A stretch of 64,000 nucleotides of DNA. Origin: Bradyrhizobium ivorense. Lineage in GTDB: Bacteria > Pseudomonadota > Alphaproteobacteria > Rhizobiales > Xanthobacteraceae. The first letter of the stretch is position 1. Each line of letters opens with the position of its first letter. A program made the position numbers and the translations under genes. Positions 36,045 to 43,947 of the stretch are shown piece by piece. The notes beneath the pieces were generated by a model. That model searched no databases, was not told the DNA's origin, and was given only the letters and a program-made list of their open reading frames with translations. The stretch spans positions 1 through 64,000 of the forward strand of contig NZ_CAADFC020000029.1 of the NCBI RefSeq assembly GCF_900696085.1, in the 5' to 3' direction.

Positions 36045-36113
36045 GAGCATGATCTATTCGGAAAACCGCTACACACCTTGCGCTGGCGTGGCCCTTCGGG
36101 TCCGGATCATGCT
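36045..36113. repeat. Dispersed palindromic repeat, family B with an internal insertion
   Basis: GAGCATGATC (36045) and GATCATGCT (ending 36113) bound the element, and the core GGAAAACCGCT is conserved. About 20 extra bases (CTTGCGCTGGCGTGGCCCTT region) sit before the closing arm relative to the 7329 copy. It lies between ftsI and murE. Confidence 0.8.
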
Positions 36114-36125
36114 GTCATGTACGCC

Positions 36126-37898
36126 TTACTGGGTTGTTCTGGATGCCGCAAGAATAAGGCGGTCGGACGGCGGCAGGTCAAACCGCGGTTCAACGCCCAA
36201 AAGCGGCGCAATTCGGGCGATCACCTTGCCTCCGGTCGGCACCGCATTCCAGCCCGAAGTGATGAAACCGTGCGTTTCAGGCAGCGCCTGCGGCTCGTCC
36301 AGCATGACCAGAATCTGGTACTTCGGATCGTCGGCCGGCATGATCGCGGTGAAGGAGTTGAGCACCCGCTTCTTGGCATAGCGGCCGTTGATCACCTTCT
36401 CCGACGTGCCGGTCTTGCCGCCGACATAATAGCCCTTGACGTCGGCGGTCTTGGCGGTGCCGATCTCGGCATTGAGCCGCATCAGGTAACGCATCTTGTC
36501 CGACGTTTCGGTCTTGATCACCCGCTTCGCCAGCGCCTTCGCTTCCTGCTCGCTGCGCTTCAGGAAGGTCGGCGGGATCAGATAGCCGCCGTTGACCAGC
36601 GCGTTGATGCCCATCACCGCCTGCAGCGGCGCCACCGACAGGCCCTGGCCGAACGCGATGGTCACCGAGTTCAGTTCGCCCCAGCGCCGCGGAACCAGCG
36701 GGGCCGCGCTCTCCGGCAGTTCGGTGCGCAGCCGCGTCAGCTGGCCCATCTTGGCGAGGAACGCCTTGTGCGCCTCGACGCCCTGGCCGAGCGCGATCCG
36801 CGCGGCACCGATGTTGGACGAGTAGGTGAAGACTTCCTTGGTGTTGATGAAGCGTCCGAGCGGATGGCTGTCGTGAATGGTGAACTTGCCGTAGTGTAAA
36901 TTGCCCCGCGCATCCCACGACGTGTTCAAATTGATCTTGCCGGAATCCAGCGCCATCGCCAGCGTGAAGGCCTTGAAGGTCGAGCCCATCTCGTAGACGC
37001 CGGTGGTCAGGCGGTTGATGCGCTCGGGGTCGTGCGCCTCCCTGGGATTGTTCGGGTCGAAGTCGGGCAGCGACACCATCGCCACGATCTCGCCGGTGCG
37101 CACGTCGGAGATGATGCCGGAGGCGGCCTTGGCCTTGAACTTGTCCTTGGCCTTGATCAGTTCGTCGCGCAGCGCGTGCTCGACGCGCAGGTCGATCGAC
37201 AGCTCGACCGGCTTCTGCAGCCGGTCGGTGGCAAAGCCGGCGCGGTGCAGGTCGGCCAGACCGTTATTGTCCAGCCACTTCTCCATGCCGGCGATGCCCT
37301 GGTTGTCGATGTTGACGAGGCCGATCAGGTGGGCGACCTCGTTGCCGGTCGGATAGACCCGCTTGTTCTCGCGCAGGAAGCCGATGCCGGGAATGCCGAG
37401 GCGATGGATATCCTGCTGCTGCTTCGCCGAGATTTCGCGCTTCAGCCAGACGAAGCCCTTGCGTGACTGGATGCGCTCGCGCACCTCGCCGGTGTCGAGA
37501 TCGGGCAGGGTCGCGGTCAACAGCTCGATCGCCTCGTCCTTGTCGATGATGCGGCGCGGCTCGCCGAACAGGCTGGGCGACTTGACGTCGGTGGCGAGCA
37601 CCGCGCCGTTGCGGTCGGTGATGTCGGGCCGCGCGGTCGCGATCGCATCCTGCGAGGCGGTGCGCCGCGAACCATGGCTATCGGCACCGACCGCGAACAG
37701 CACGAGCCGTCCGGCCAGCACGGCATAGACCGCGGCGAAGGCGAGGATCGCGAAGCCGACGCGGGCACGCGCCTTGGCGGCACGGTCGACATTGCTGCCG
37801 TAGAGCAGCGTGCGGATCAGCCGCTGGCTCCAGGGTTCAGCGGGCTTCTGGGCGGCGTTGTTGACGGACGCCGGGCCGGTCATCGGTGATCCCGTCAT
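36126..37898 (-). CDS. ftsI: Septal transpeptidase FtsI (PBP3)
   Basis: A 590-residue class B penicillin-binding protein. A short cytoplasmic tail and one membrane helix (about 46-70) precede the dimerisation domain (from ~86). The transpeptidase domain has the nucleophile in S306-TFK309, then SSN in YSSNIGAA, and KTGT in VGGKTGTSEKV. It crosslinks septal peptidoglycan made by FtsW. The start at 37898 overlaps the ftsL stop (ATGA); a longer frame to 38177 is an artefact within ftsL. Confidence 0.97.
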   Translation of the reverse strand: MTGSPMTGPASVNNAAQKPAEPWSQRLIRTLLYGSNVDRAAKARARVGFAILAFAAVYAVLAGRLVLFAVGADSHGSRRTASQDAIATARPDITDRNGAVLATDVKSPSLFGEPRRIIDKDEAIELLTATLPDLDTGEVRERIQSRKGFVWLKREISAKQQQDIHRLGIPGIGFLRENKRVYPTGNEVAHLIGLVNIDNQGIAGMEKWLDNNGLADLHRAGFATDRLQKPVELSIDLRVEHALRDELIKAKDKFKAKAASGIISDVRTGEIVAMVSLPDFDPNNPREAHDPERINRLTTGVYEMGSTFKAFTLAMALDSGKINLNTSWDARGNLHYGKFTIHDSHPLGRFINTKEVFTYSSNIGAARIALGQGVEAHKAFLAKMGQLTRLRTELPESAAPLVPRRWGELNSVTIAFGQGLSVAPLQAVMGINALVNGGYLIPPTFLKRSEQEAKALAKRVIKTETSDKMRYLMRLNAEIGTAKTADVKGYYVGGKTGTSEKVINGRYAKKRVLNSFTAIMPADDPKYQILVMLDEPQALPETHGFITSGWNAVPTGGKVIARIAPLLGVEPRFDLPPSDRLILAASRTTQ

Positions 37899-38335
37899 TG
37901 CTGATCTCCCTCGGACGCATCCGCGGGCGCCGGCTGGTCGGCGGGCTGTTCGGGTCCCGCCTTGTCGATCGAGCCGGTCGCGCTGTCGGGCTCGGCGGCG
38001 GCCTCGATGGTGTCGATCATCGAGCCGATCGGGTCCTTCGAACCGGGCCGCGAGAAGTTCGGCGGCCGTTCGGGGAGGTTCTTCAGCGAGTCGTACTGGT
38101 TGGCGACGATCGGCTTCAGCGGCAGATGGCGCTCGGCCAGCCCCTGCAGCCGCAGCGGCGCGTCGAGCTTGGCCCATTCCGAGCGCAGCCGCGCGATCGC
38201 GTCGCGCTGCTCGCGAATTTCCGCGTTGAGCCGCAGCACGCGCTCGACGCGCGCGGTCGATTCCATCTTGATGCGGTAGACATAGGACGCCGCGAAGATC
38301 AGCATGCCGATGACGAGCAAATGCAGCAGGCGCAT
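37895..38335 (-). CDS. ftsL: Division protein FtsL
   Basis: A 146-residue bitopic protein: an N-terminal membrane helix (LLHLLVIGMLIFAASYVY) followed by a leucine-zipper-like coiled coil (VERVLRLNAEIREQRDAIAR) and the conserved LAERHLPLKPI segment. The C-terminal ~60 residues are acidic, Pro/Ala-rich and probably disordered, longer than in E. coli. The start at 38335, with GGGGAGG upstream, is 2 bases after rsmH. FtsL forms the FtsQLB complex that activates FtsWI. Confidence 0.93.
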   Translation of the reverse strand: MRLLHLLVIGMLIFAASYVYRIKMESTARVERVLRLNAEIREQRDAIARLRSEWAKLDAPLRLQGLAERHLPLKPIVANQYDSLKNLPERPPNFSRPGSKDPIGSMIDTIEAAAEPDSATGSIDKAGPEQPADQPAPADASEGDQQ

Positions 38336-38337
38336 CG

Positions 38338-39333
38338 TCAGCCTCCCCGCATCACGTCGGCGAGATGCGGCCAAGACGGCAGCTCATCGGCCGCGTGCAC
38401 CGGCGCCGCGGTGCGCTCGCCGGCGCGCAGCTTGGCCGAACGGGCGCGCGGATTGGCCGCAACCTCGGCATCGCCGGGGGTCACCGGCCGCTTGGTCAGG
38501 ATCTGAAAACTCGGCGCGGCCTGCGCGACCTCGGGCAGATGGCGCGATCCGGCGCTGACTTTGCCGCGCTCGGCGAGGAAATTCTTGACGATGCGGTCTT
38601 CCAGCGAATGGAACGAGACCACGACGAGCCGCCCGCCCGGCTTCAGCACGCGCTCGGCCGCGGACAGCGCTTCGTGCAATTCGTCGAGCTCTTCGTTGAC
38701 GAAGATGCGCAGCGCCTGAAAGGTCCGCGTCGCCGGATGGATCTCGTTCGGCTTGGCGCGCACCACCTTGCCGACGATGTCCGCGAGCGCCTGCGTGGTG
38801 GTGATCGGCGCGTCCTTGCGCGCGGCGACGATGGCGCGGGCGACGGCGCGCGAATGGCGCTCCTCGCCGAAGATATAGATGATGTCGGCGAGCGCCTTCT
38901 CGGACGCCTTCGCGACCACATCCGCCGCAGTCGGGCCGCTGTGCCCCATCCGCATGTCGAGCGGGCCGCCGAGGCGGAACGAAAAACCGCGCTCCGCCTG
39001 ATCGAGCTGCATCGAGGAGACGCCGACATCCATCACGACGCCGTCGACCGCATCGACGCCCTGCGCGGCGCAGACCTCGGCAAGATGGGAGAAGCGATCC
39101 TCGACCAGCGTCAGCCGGCCACCCGCGCCGTCGACCAGATCGAAGCCGCCGGCGATCGCGGTGCGGTCGCGGTCGATGCCGATCACGCGCGTCCCCGCGA
39201 CGTCGAGGATCGAACGGCTGTAGCCGCCGGCGCCGAAGGTGGCATCGACGTAAATGCCGCCCGCGCGTGGGCCGAGATAGTCGACCGCCTCGCGGCCGAG
39301 CACGGAAATGTGACGGGAGGCGTGCGCGCTCAT
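38338..39333 (-). CDS. rsmH: 16S rRNA (cytosine-1402-N4) methyltransferase
   Basis: A 331-residue SAM-dependent enzyme, formerly MraW, that methylates C1402 in the ribosomal P-site. The N-terminal HISVLGREAVDYL and SAM motif VDATFGAGGYSRSIL are diagnostic. The GVVMDVGVSSMQLDQAERGFSF and GGRLVVVSFHSLEDRIVKNF segments complete the fold. The start at 39333 (MSAHASRH) was chosen over 39510 because the family begins here. It is the first gene of this dcw series; no mraZ precedes it. Confidence 0.97.
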   Translation of the reverse strand: MSAHASRHISVLGREAVDYLGPRAGGIYVDATFGAGGYSRSILDVAGTRVIGIDRDRTAIAGGFDLVDGAGGRLTLVEDRFSHLAEVCAAQGVDAVDGVVMDVGVSSMQLDQAERGFSFRLGGPLDMRMGHSGPTAADVVAKASEKALADIIYIFGEERHSRAVARAIVAARKDAPITTTQALADIVGKVVRAKPNEIHPATRTFQALRIFVNEELDELHEALSAAERVLKPGGRLVVVSFHSLEDRIVKNFLAERGKVSAGSRHLPEVAQAAPSFQILTKRPVTPGDAEVAANPRARSAKLRAGERTAAPVHAADELPSWPHLADVMRGG

Positions 39334-39793
39334 CCGCGGTCTCCGATCGGAGCTGCGCAGGCAAACTGGAGTGTGGACGCGCGCCGATCCATTGCGCCGC
39401 AAATCCTCGCGCCTTGTCCGGCCGTGCGACGGAAGCTGCGAGATCTCTCCGCCAATTCCCATCCTCGGCCGCAAATCCTGATATCCGACCGGAATTGGGT
39501 GGGTTTCCATGGGATTTCGCGCAAACAGCGGACCTCGGCCGTCCCCCGAAACCGGTTCGGCACCTCACCTCTCAGTAACGGCACTTAGCGTTAAGAAAAC
39601 GTTGACGATAGGTTAGCGGAATAGCTGGCCTTTGATGCGCTTTCGAGTGATGCCTTCGGCACACACCTCCGGCAAAATGGCCTATGGAACCGGCCGGGCG
39701 ATTGCGCGGCCGGCAGGGTAAAGGAATAGTAAACGCCTATTTGTTTATCCATTTGTCGTATGCCGGTGTTGCGCCGGGTTTTTGAGAGAGCTG
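39334..39793. other. Divergent region between rsmH and the amidase gene (dcw promoter region)
   Basis: 460 bases between divergent starts, with no supported gene and no MraZ-like reading frame. The sequence becomes AT-richer at 39580-39620 and 39720-39775. TTAA-N7-TTGA at 39591-39605 is one mismatch from a CtrA box, which would suit control of division genes. It is only a candidate. The dcw promoter must lie in this interval. Confidence 0.5.
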
Positions 39794-40666
39794 ATGGCTT
39801 CTGGTTCGTCCTCGTCTTCCAATGGCGATTCGAAGCGGCAACGCACCCTTCCCGTTCCGAAGGGCGTGGCCGAGTTGAAGACGTTCACGCCGGATTCCTC
39901 GATCGCCTCCGACGTGATCCCGTCGGTGAATTTCGGCGAGCGCGCCAATGGCCGCCAGCCCGACATGATCGTGCTGCACTACACGGGCATGCCCGACGTC
40001 GAAGGCGCGATCGCGCAGCTCTGCACCGCGGGCACCGAAGTCTCGGCGCATTACATCGTGCTCGAGGACGGCCGCATCGTGCAATGCGTGCCCGAGAGCA
40101 AGCGCGCCTGGCACGCCGGCGTGTCGGCCTGGGCCGGCGAGGACGACATCAACTCCTGCTCGATCGGCGTCGAGATCGTCAATCGCGGACACGACTGGGG
40201 CTATCCCGATTTTCCGTTGCGCCAGATCGCGGCGGTGATCGCGCTGTGCCGCGGCATCATGCTCCGCCGCAAGGTGCCCTCGCATCGCGTGCTCGGCCAC
40301 TCCGACGTCGCACCGGCGCGCAAGAAGGATCCCGGCGAAAAATTTCCCTGGCATTCGCTGGCCAATTCCGGCGTCGGCCACTGGGTGCAGCCGGCGCCGA
40401 TCACGCGCGGCACGGCGCTCAAGCTCGGCGCGATCAGCGACGACGTCTCCAACATGCAGGCCGCCTTCCGCCGCTACGGCTACAACATCCCGACCAACGG
40501 CAAGTTCGACGGCGCCACCATGGAAGTCGTCACCGCCTTCCAGCGCCACTTCCGCCCCGAGCGGGTCGACGGAATCGCCGACCAGTCGACCATGGCGACG
40601 CTGCACGCGCTGCTCGCAAGCCTGCCGCCGGATGCGGCGGCGCCGGCCGCCGTCGCGAGCAAATAA
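39794..40666 (+). CDS. N-acetylmuramoyl-L-alanine amidase (AmpD/AmiD type) with peptidoglycan-binding domain
   Basis: A 290-residue zinc amidase_2 enzyme that cuts the MurNAc-L-Ala bond. Zinc-site elements are the His in MIVLHYTGMP, and H with D in SHRVLGHSDVAPARKKDPG. The middle contains AWHAGVSAW and SIGVEIVN. A C-terminal peptidoglycan-binding_1 domain (MQAAFRRYGYNIPTNGKFDGATMEVVTAFQRHF) follows. No clear signal peptide is present, so a cytoplasmic AmpD-like recycling role is possible. The ATG at 39794 has GAGAGA upstream; a TTG at 39782 is less likely. It is divergent from the dcw genes. Confidence 0.92.
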   Translation: MASGSSSSSNGDSKRQRTLPVPKGVAELKTFTPDSSIASDVIPSVNFGERANGRQPDMIVLHYTGMPDVEGAIAQLCTAGTEVSAHYIVLEDGRIVQCVPESKRAWHAGVSAWAGEDDINSCSIGVEIVNRGHDWGYPDFPLRQIAAVIALCRGIMLRRKVPSHRVLGHSDVAPARKKDPGEKFPWHSLANSGVGHWVQPAPITRGTALKLGAISDDVSNMQAAFRRYGYNIPTNGKFDGATMEVVTAFQRHFRPERVDGIADQSTMATLHALLASLPPDAAAPAAVASK

Positions 40667-40868
40667 GGCCCGCCTCCTTCCTTCGCCCGATGGGCTCACA
40701 CTGCACGACGGTGCATGGGCACGCCTCGCCGCGCGCGGACCTGATCCTCATTTCCGCCCTTAAGCTGCGTCAAGCGCGCGGTTAGCAATGATTTGCTTCT
40801 TCCTTTAAGATGGCAGCACGTCACGACTGCTGCCGAGCCCCAAGCCATTTGAAGCGGAAGGTGTCACC

Positions 40869-41390
40869 ATGACGGTATTTGCGCGATCGATCGGCGTCGT
40901 CTTGTTTTATCTGTTTTTGAGCGAGATGGCCGTTGCTCAGACCAGTGACGTCAAATGCCAGACGGTGAGCGCGACGGGTCCTGCACAGACGCTTCGCTGC
41001 GACGGCGGGATCACCATCACCGCCGAGAACGGCGCGCAATATACCCTGAGCGACACCAACCGCGACGGTCGCGTCGACTCCGTCGAACTGGGCAGTCAGG
41101 CAATCCTTCTGGAAGTACCCAAGGTGCCCAAGGGCAAGCGGTTCACGGTGACGACGCCGCAAGCGATCGCGGCGGTGCGCGGCACCAAATGGGCCGTCGA
41201 CACCACCGGACAGAAGACTTCGGTTTTCGTCGTCAATGGACGCGTCGCGGTGCGGCGCCGATCTGCCGACCGGCAGAGCGTCATACTCGGACCTGGCGAC
41301 GGCGTCGATGTCGAGGACACAACTCCGCTCGTCGTCAAGCGCTGGCCGGCTCCCCGCGTCGCGGCGTTGATGGCAAGACTGGGTCAGTAG
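40869..41390 (+). CDS. Secreted FecR-domain protein
   Basis: A 173-residue protein with a signal peptide (hydrophobic IGVVLFYLFLSEMAVAQ, probable cut after AVAQ). A FecR-like domain follows, with the VTTPQAIAAVRGTKWAVD core, then VFVVNGRVAVRR and VILGPGDGVDV. Two cysteines (Cys-30 region and RCDGG) may form a disulfide. It lies 11 bases before the CHASE2 cyclase gene. FecR/CHASE2-cyclase pairs recur in proteobacteria, suggesting that this periplasmic protein talks to the CHASE2 sensor. The ligand is unknown. Confidence 0.82.
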   Translation: MTVFARSIGVVLFYLFLSEMAVAQTSDVKCQTVSATGPAQTLRCDGGITITAENGAQYTLSDTNRDGRVDSVELGSQAILLEVPKVPKGKRFTVTTPQAIAAVRGTKWAVDTTGQKTSVFVVNGRVAVRRRSADRQSVILGPGDGVDVEDTTPLVVKRWPAPRVAALMARLGQ

Positions 41391-41401
41391 CCGCAGCGCC
41401 G

Positions 41402-43309
41402 ATGCGACGGCATCTCAAAGCCCTGCTGCCGGTCGCTCTCGCAGCGCTATGGGGAGGCGGGGTGTATTTTCTGCACGCCCAGGGCCATCTGCGCGCGCTC
41501 GACCGCGCGGAGTCGGCGATGACGGACTTTCGAACGGTGTTGCGCGGCGTCAGAACGCCGCCCGACCTGGTCACGATCGTCGAGATCGACGATGCCGTTG
41601 TCAGGCAGTTCGGCAGATATCCGCTCGCAAGGAGCGATCTTGCCAGACTGGTTGATGCGATCGCCCGGCTGAAGCCAAGGGCGATCGGACTGGATATCCT
41701 GTTGCTGGACAAGGGCACCGACGCAGGGGATGCGGCGCTGGCCGACGCGCTCGGAGCTGCTCCGACCGCGATCGCCGCTGCCGCAGTGTTTCCCGAACAC
41801 CGCCAATCGATCCCGGTTGAAAAGCATCAGCCGCTCGGGACATTGCCAGCGGCCGCGAGTTTTCTATGGCCGCTGGAGGAATTTGCCAAACGTGCATCCG
41901 TCGGCGTCGTCAACGTGACGACGGATCAGAACGGTGTCCCTCGTTCGGTGCCGATGCTGTTTCGGGGCAGCGACGGCATCGCGATGTCCTTCCCGCTGCG
42001 CGTCGCCAGCCTGGCCATGGCTATCGAGCCGGTGATTGAGCCGACCCGCCTGGTGCTGGGCCAGCTGTCGATTCCGACCGACGCCGATCATGGGCTGCCG
42101 ATCAGCTTCTACGGCCCGCGCCGGACCATACGAACCATCAGCGCTGCCGCGCTGCTGGCGGGCGAGCCGCCGTCCGCGGCGATTGCCGGCAAGGTTGTGG
42201 TGGTGGGTGCTGCCGTCGCCGGCGGCGGCGACTTCTTTCCGACGCCGTTCGAGCCGCTGATGCCGGGCGTGGAAGTGATGGCGACCGCGATCACCGATCT
42301 ATTGGCCGGCGACGTCATCCGGCACGACCGGACGGTGCAGATCGCGGAGGGCATCGTCTGCGTCATCCTGCCGATGATGATCGTCGGCCTCTTGGCCTGG
42401 CGCCGCAGCACAGCGGGCATCGTCGCCGCGGCCGGAGTCGTGCTGCTGTGGATGAGCGCAACGTTCCTCGCCGCTTCGTCCGGCGTGTGGTTGGGCGCGG
42501 CGGTGCCGCTGGCCGCCACCGCACCTCCGGTGCTGCTGTTCGGCATCATTCAACTCTGGTGGGGCCGGCGACGGGCACATTATTTCGCCATGAAGAGCGA
42601 GGTGCTCGGCCAGTTTCAGGCCCCCAGCGTTCAGCGCTGGCTCGCTGCCGATCCCAATTTCCTGGCCGAGCCGGTGCGCCAGAATGGCGCGGTCGTGTTC
42701 ATCGATCTGTCCGGCTTCACGTCGCTGAGCGAGTCGATCGGGCCCGATCGGATCAGAGAGCTGCTGAACGAATTTCACGGCATCATCGACAAGGACGTCG
42801 CAAGATATCGCGGCACGATCACCGGGTTTCTCGGCGACGGCGCCATGGTTCTGTTCGGCCTGCCGCAGCCGGCGCCTGACGATGCGGTTCGGGCGATCGA
42901 CTGCGCGGTCAGCCTCTCGACCAGCACCTCGCGTTGGCTGAAGGCCCTGCCGGCGCCGATGGCATCAACGCTCGGATACAAACTGGGGGCGCATTTCGGA
43001 ACCATCGTCGCCTCGCGCCTCGGCGGCACCAGCCATCGTCACATCACGGCGACTGGCGACACCGTCAACGTCGCCAATCGCCTGATGGAGGTAGCGGCCG
43101 GTCACGGGGTTGAACTCAGCGTGAGCGACGAACTGCTGCAGGCCGCCGGGCGCGACAGCGCGCTGTACCAATCGGGAGCGCTCACCGGCCCGCTCAAGAC
43201 CCGGCTCCGCGGCCGCTCGGGTTCGCTGGCGATCTGGCTTTGGAGCCAGCCGGCACGAACGGCCGATGCCGGCGCCGTCGAGCATCCTGACGGCTCCCGC
43301 CCGCGCTAA
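41402..43309 (+). CDS. CHASE2-domain adenylate/guanylate cyclase
   Basis: A 635-residue membrane cyclase. After an N-terminal helix, a large extracytoplasmic CHASE2 domain (about 30-320, with VTIVEIDDAVVRQFGRYP) is followed by two or three helices (about 322-400). A cytosolic class III cyclase domain starts near 430. Its metal-binding aspartates are in FIDLSGFTSL and GDGAMVLFG, and ITATGDTVNVANRLME is the conserved nucleotide-binding region. The start at 41402 is placed at the membrane helix. The product nucleotide is unproven; cAMP is the likely one. The stop codon TAA is supplied by a family A repeat. Confidence 0.9.
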   Translation: MRRHLKALLPVALAALWGGGVYFLHAQGHLRALDRAESAMTDFRTVLRGVRTPPDLVTIVEIDDAVVRQFGRYPLARSDLARLVDAIARLKPRAIGLDILLLDKGTDAGDAALADALGAAPTAIAAAAVFPEHRQSIPVEKHQPLGTLPAAASFLWPLEEFAKRASVGVVNVTTDQNGVPRSVPMLFRGSDGIAMSFPLRVASLAMAIEPVIEPTRLVLGQLSIPTDADHGLPISFYGPRRTIRTISAAALLAGEPPSAAIAGKVVVVGAAVAGGGDFFPTPFEPLMPGVEVMATAITDLLAGDVIRHDRTVQIAEGIVCVILPMMIVGLLAWRRSTAGIVAAAGVVLLWMSATFLAASSGVWLGAAVPLAATAPPVLLFGIIQLWWGRRRAHYFAMKSEVLGQFQAPSVQRWLAADPNFLAEPVRQNGAVVFIDLSGFTSLSESIGPDRIRELLNEFHGIIDKDVARYRGTITGFLGDGAMVLFGLPQPAPDDAVRAIDCAVSLSTSTSRWLKALPAPMASTLGYKLGAHFGTIVASRLGGTSHRHITATGDTVNVANRLMEVAAGHGVELSVSDELLQAAGRDSALYQSGALTGPLKTRLRGRSGSLAIWLWSQPARTADAGAVEHPDGSRPR

Positions 43310-43434
43310 AGCGCGATGAGATTGGGTTGAATCCTCATCGCGCTTTGGCTCGTTGTTTGAGCATGATCTCCGCGCAAACGTGTTCCACGTTTGCCACGAG
43401 GGAAAACCGCTTCACACCTTTCCGGATCATGCTC
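43308..43434. repeat. Composite repeat A+B with a nested hairpin in B
   Basis: Family A occupies 43308-43346 and family B 43359-43434, the same order as at 7277-7376. In this B copy an extra segment sits after the first arm, with GCAAACGTG and CACGTTTGC forming a 9-bp hairpin with a 3-base loop. The TAA stop of the cyclase gene overlaps element A. Confidence 0.85.
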
Positions 43435-43633
43435 TCAGCGAACTGACCTTCTGCCGATCGCCGCGAGCCGTTGCGCATACAGACGACGCACGGCTCGTGC
43501 TGTGTCGCGGCGGTTGCAGCGGGACAGGCCTGCCGCGTGTTGCTTTCCCAATCTGATGCGCATGCACAAAAATGGAACTTTTCACGTTGTGCCGACTTTC
43601 TCTGTCGGGGTGGGTCTGAGTGGAGATTCATCC
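43435..43633. other. Upstream region of the small secreted protein gene
   Basis: Together with the preceding repeat this makes a 324-base stretch without a gene. After the repeat nothing distinctive was seen except the ribosome-binding site (GGAG at 43621-43624) of the next gene. Confidence 0.4.
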
Positions 43634-43864
43634 ATGTTCAAAGCACTCATCGCGGGAACTGTCGCGATCGGCCTCGTCATTGCTCCGACCGCCGCAGGCG
43701 CTATGTCGACCCGGGACAAGACTACGTCGACCATGCACAAGACCCACAAAGTCCATCATGCGCAGAAAAAGGTGAAGATGGCACCCGGCACCACGACCGG
43801 CATGTCGGGTGGAGCGACGACGGGGAGTTCGACCAGCGGCGCCAAGGCAAAATCAGGGTACTGA
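43634..43864 (+). CDS. Small secreted basic protein
   Basis: A 76-residue protein with a Sec signal peptide (MFKALIAGTVAIGLVIAPTAAGA, probable cut after AGA). The mature part is low-complexity: a Lys/His/Thr-rich first half (KTHKVHHAQKKVK) and a Gly/Ser/Thr-rich tail. GGAG lies 9 bases before the ATG. I do not recognise a family. Similar small periplasmic basic proteins are common in Bradyrhizobium and can bind metals or surfaces, but nothing here proves it. Confidence 0.6.
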   Translation: MFKALIAGTVAIGLVIAPTAAGAMSTRDKTTSTMHKTHKVHHAQKKVKMAPGTTTGMSGGATTGSSTSGAKAKSGY

Positions 43865-43947
43865 GCGCATTCAACAGCGCGCCGCGCGCCGACGATCGAT
43901 GATGTAGAGGGATGCCCGTCTTGGGCGGCACGCGGGACGAGGTGATG

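Noticed and set aside
39737..40699. 320-residue minus-strand open frame upstream of rsmH, as a possible mraZ replacement
   Set aside because: It is antisense to the amidase gene and has no MraZ features.
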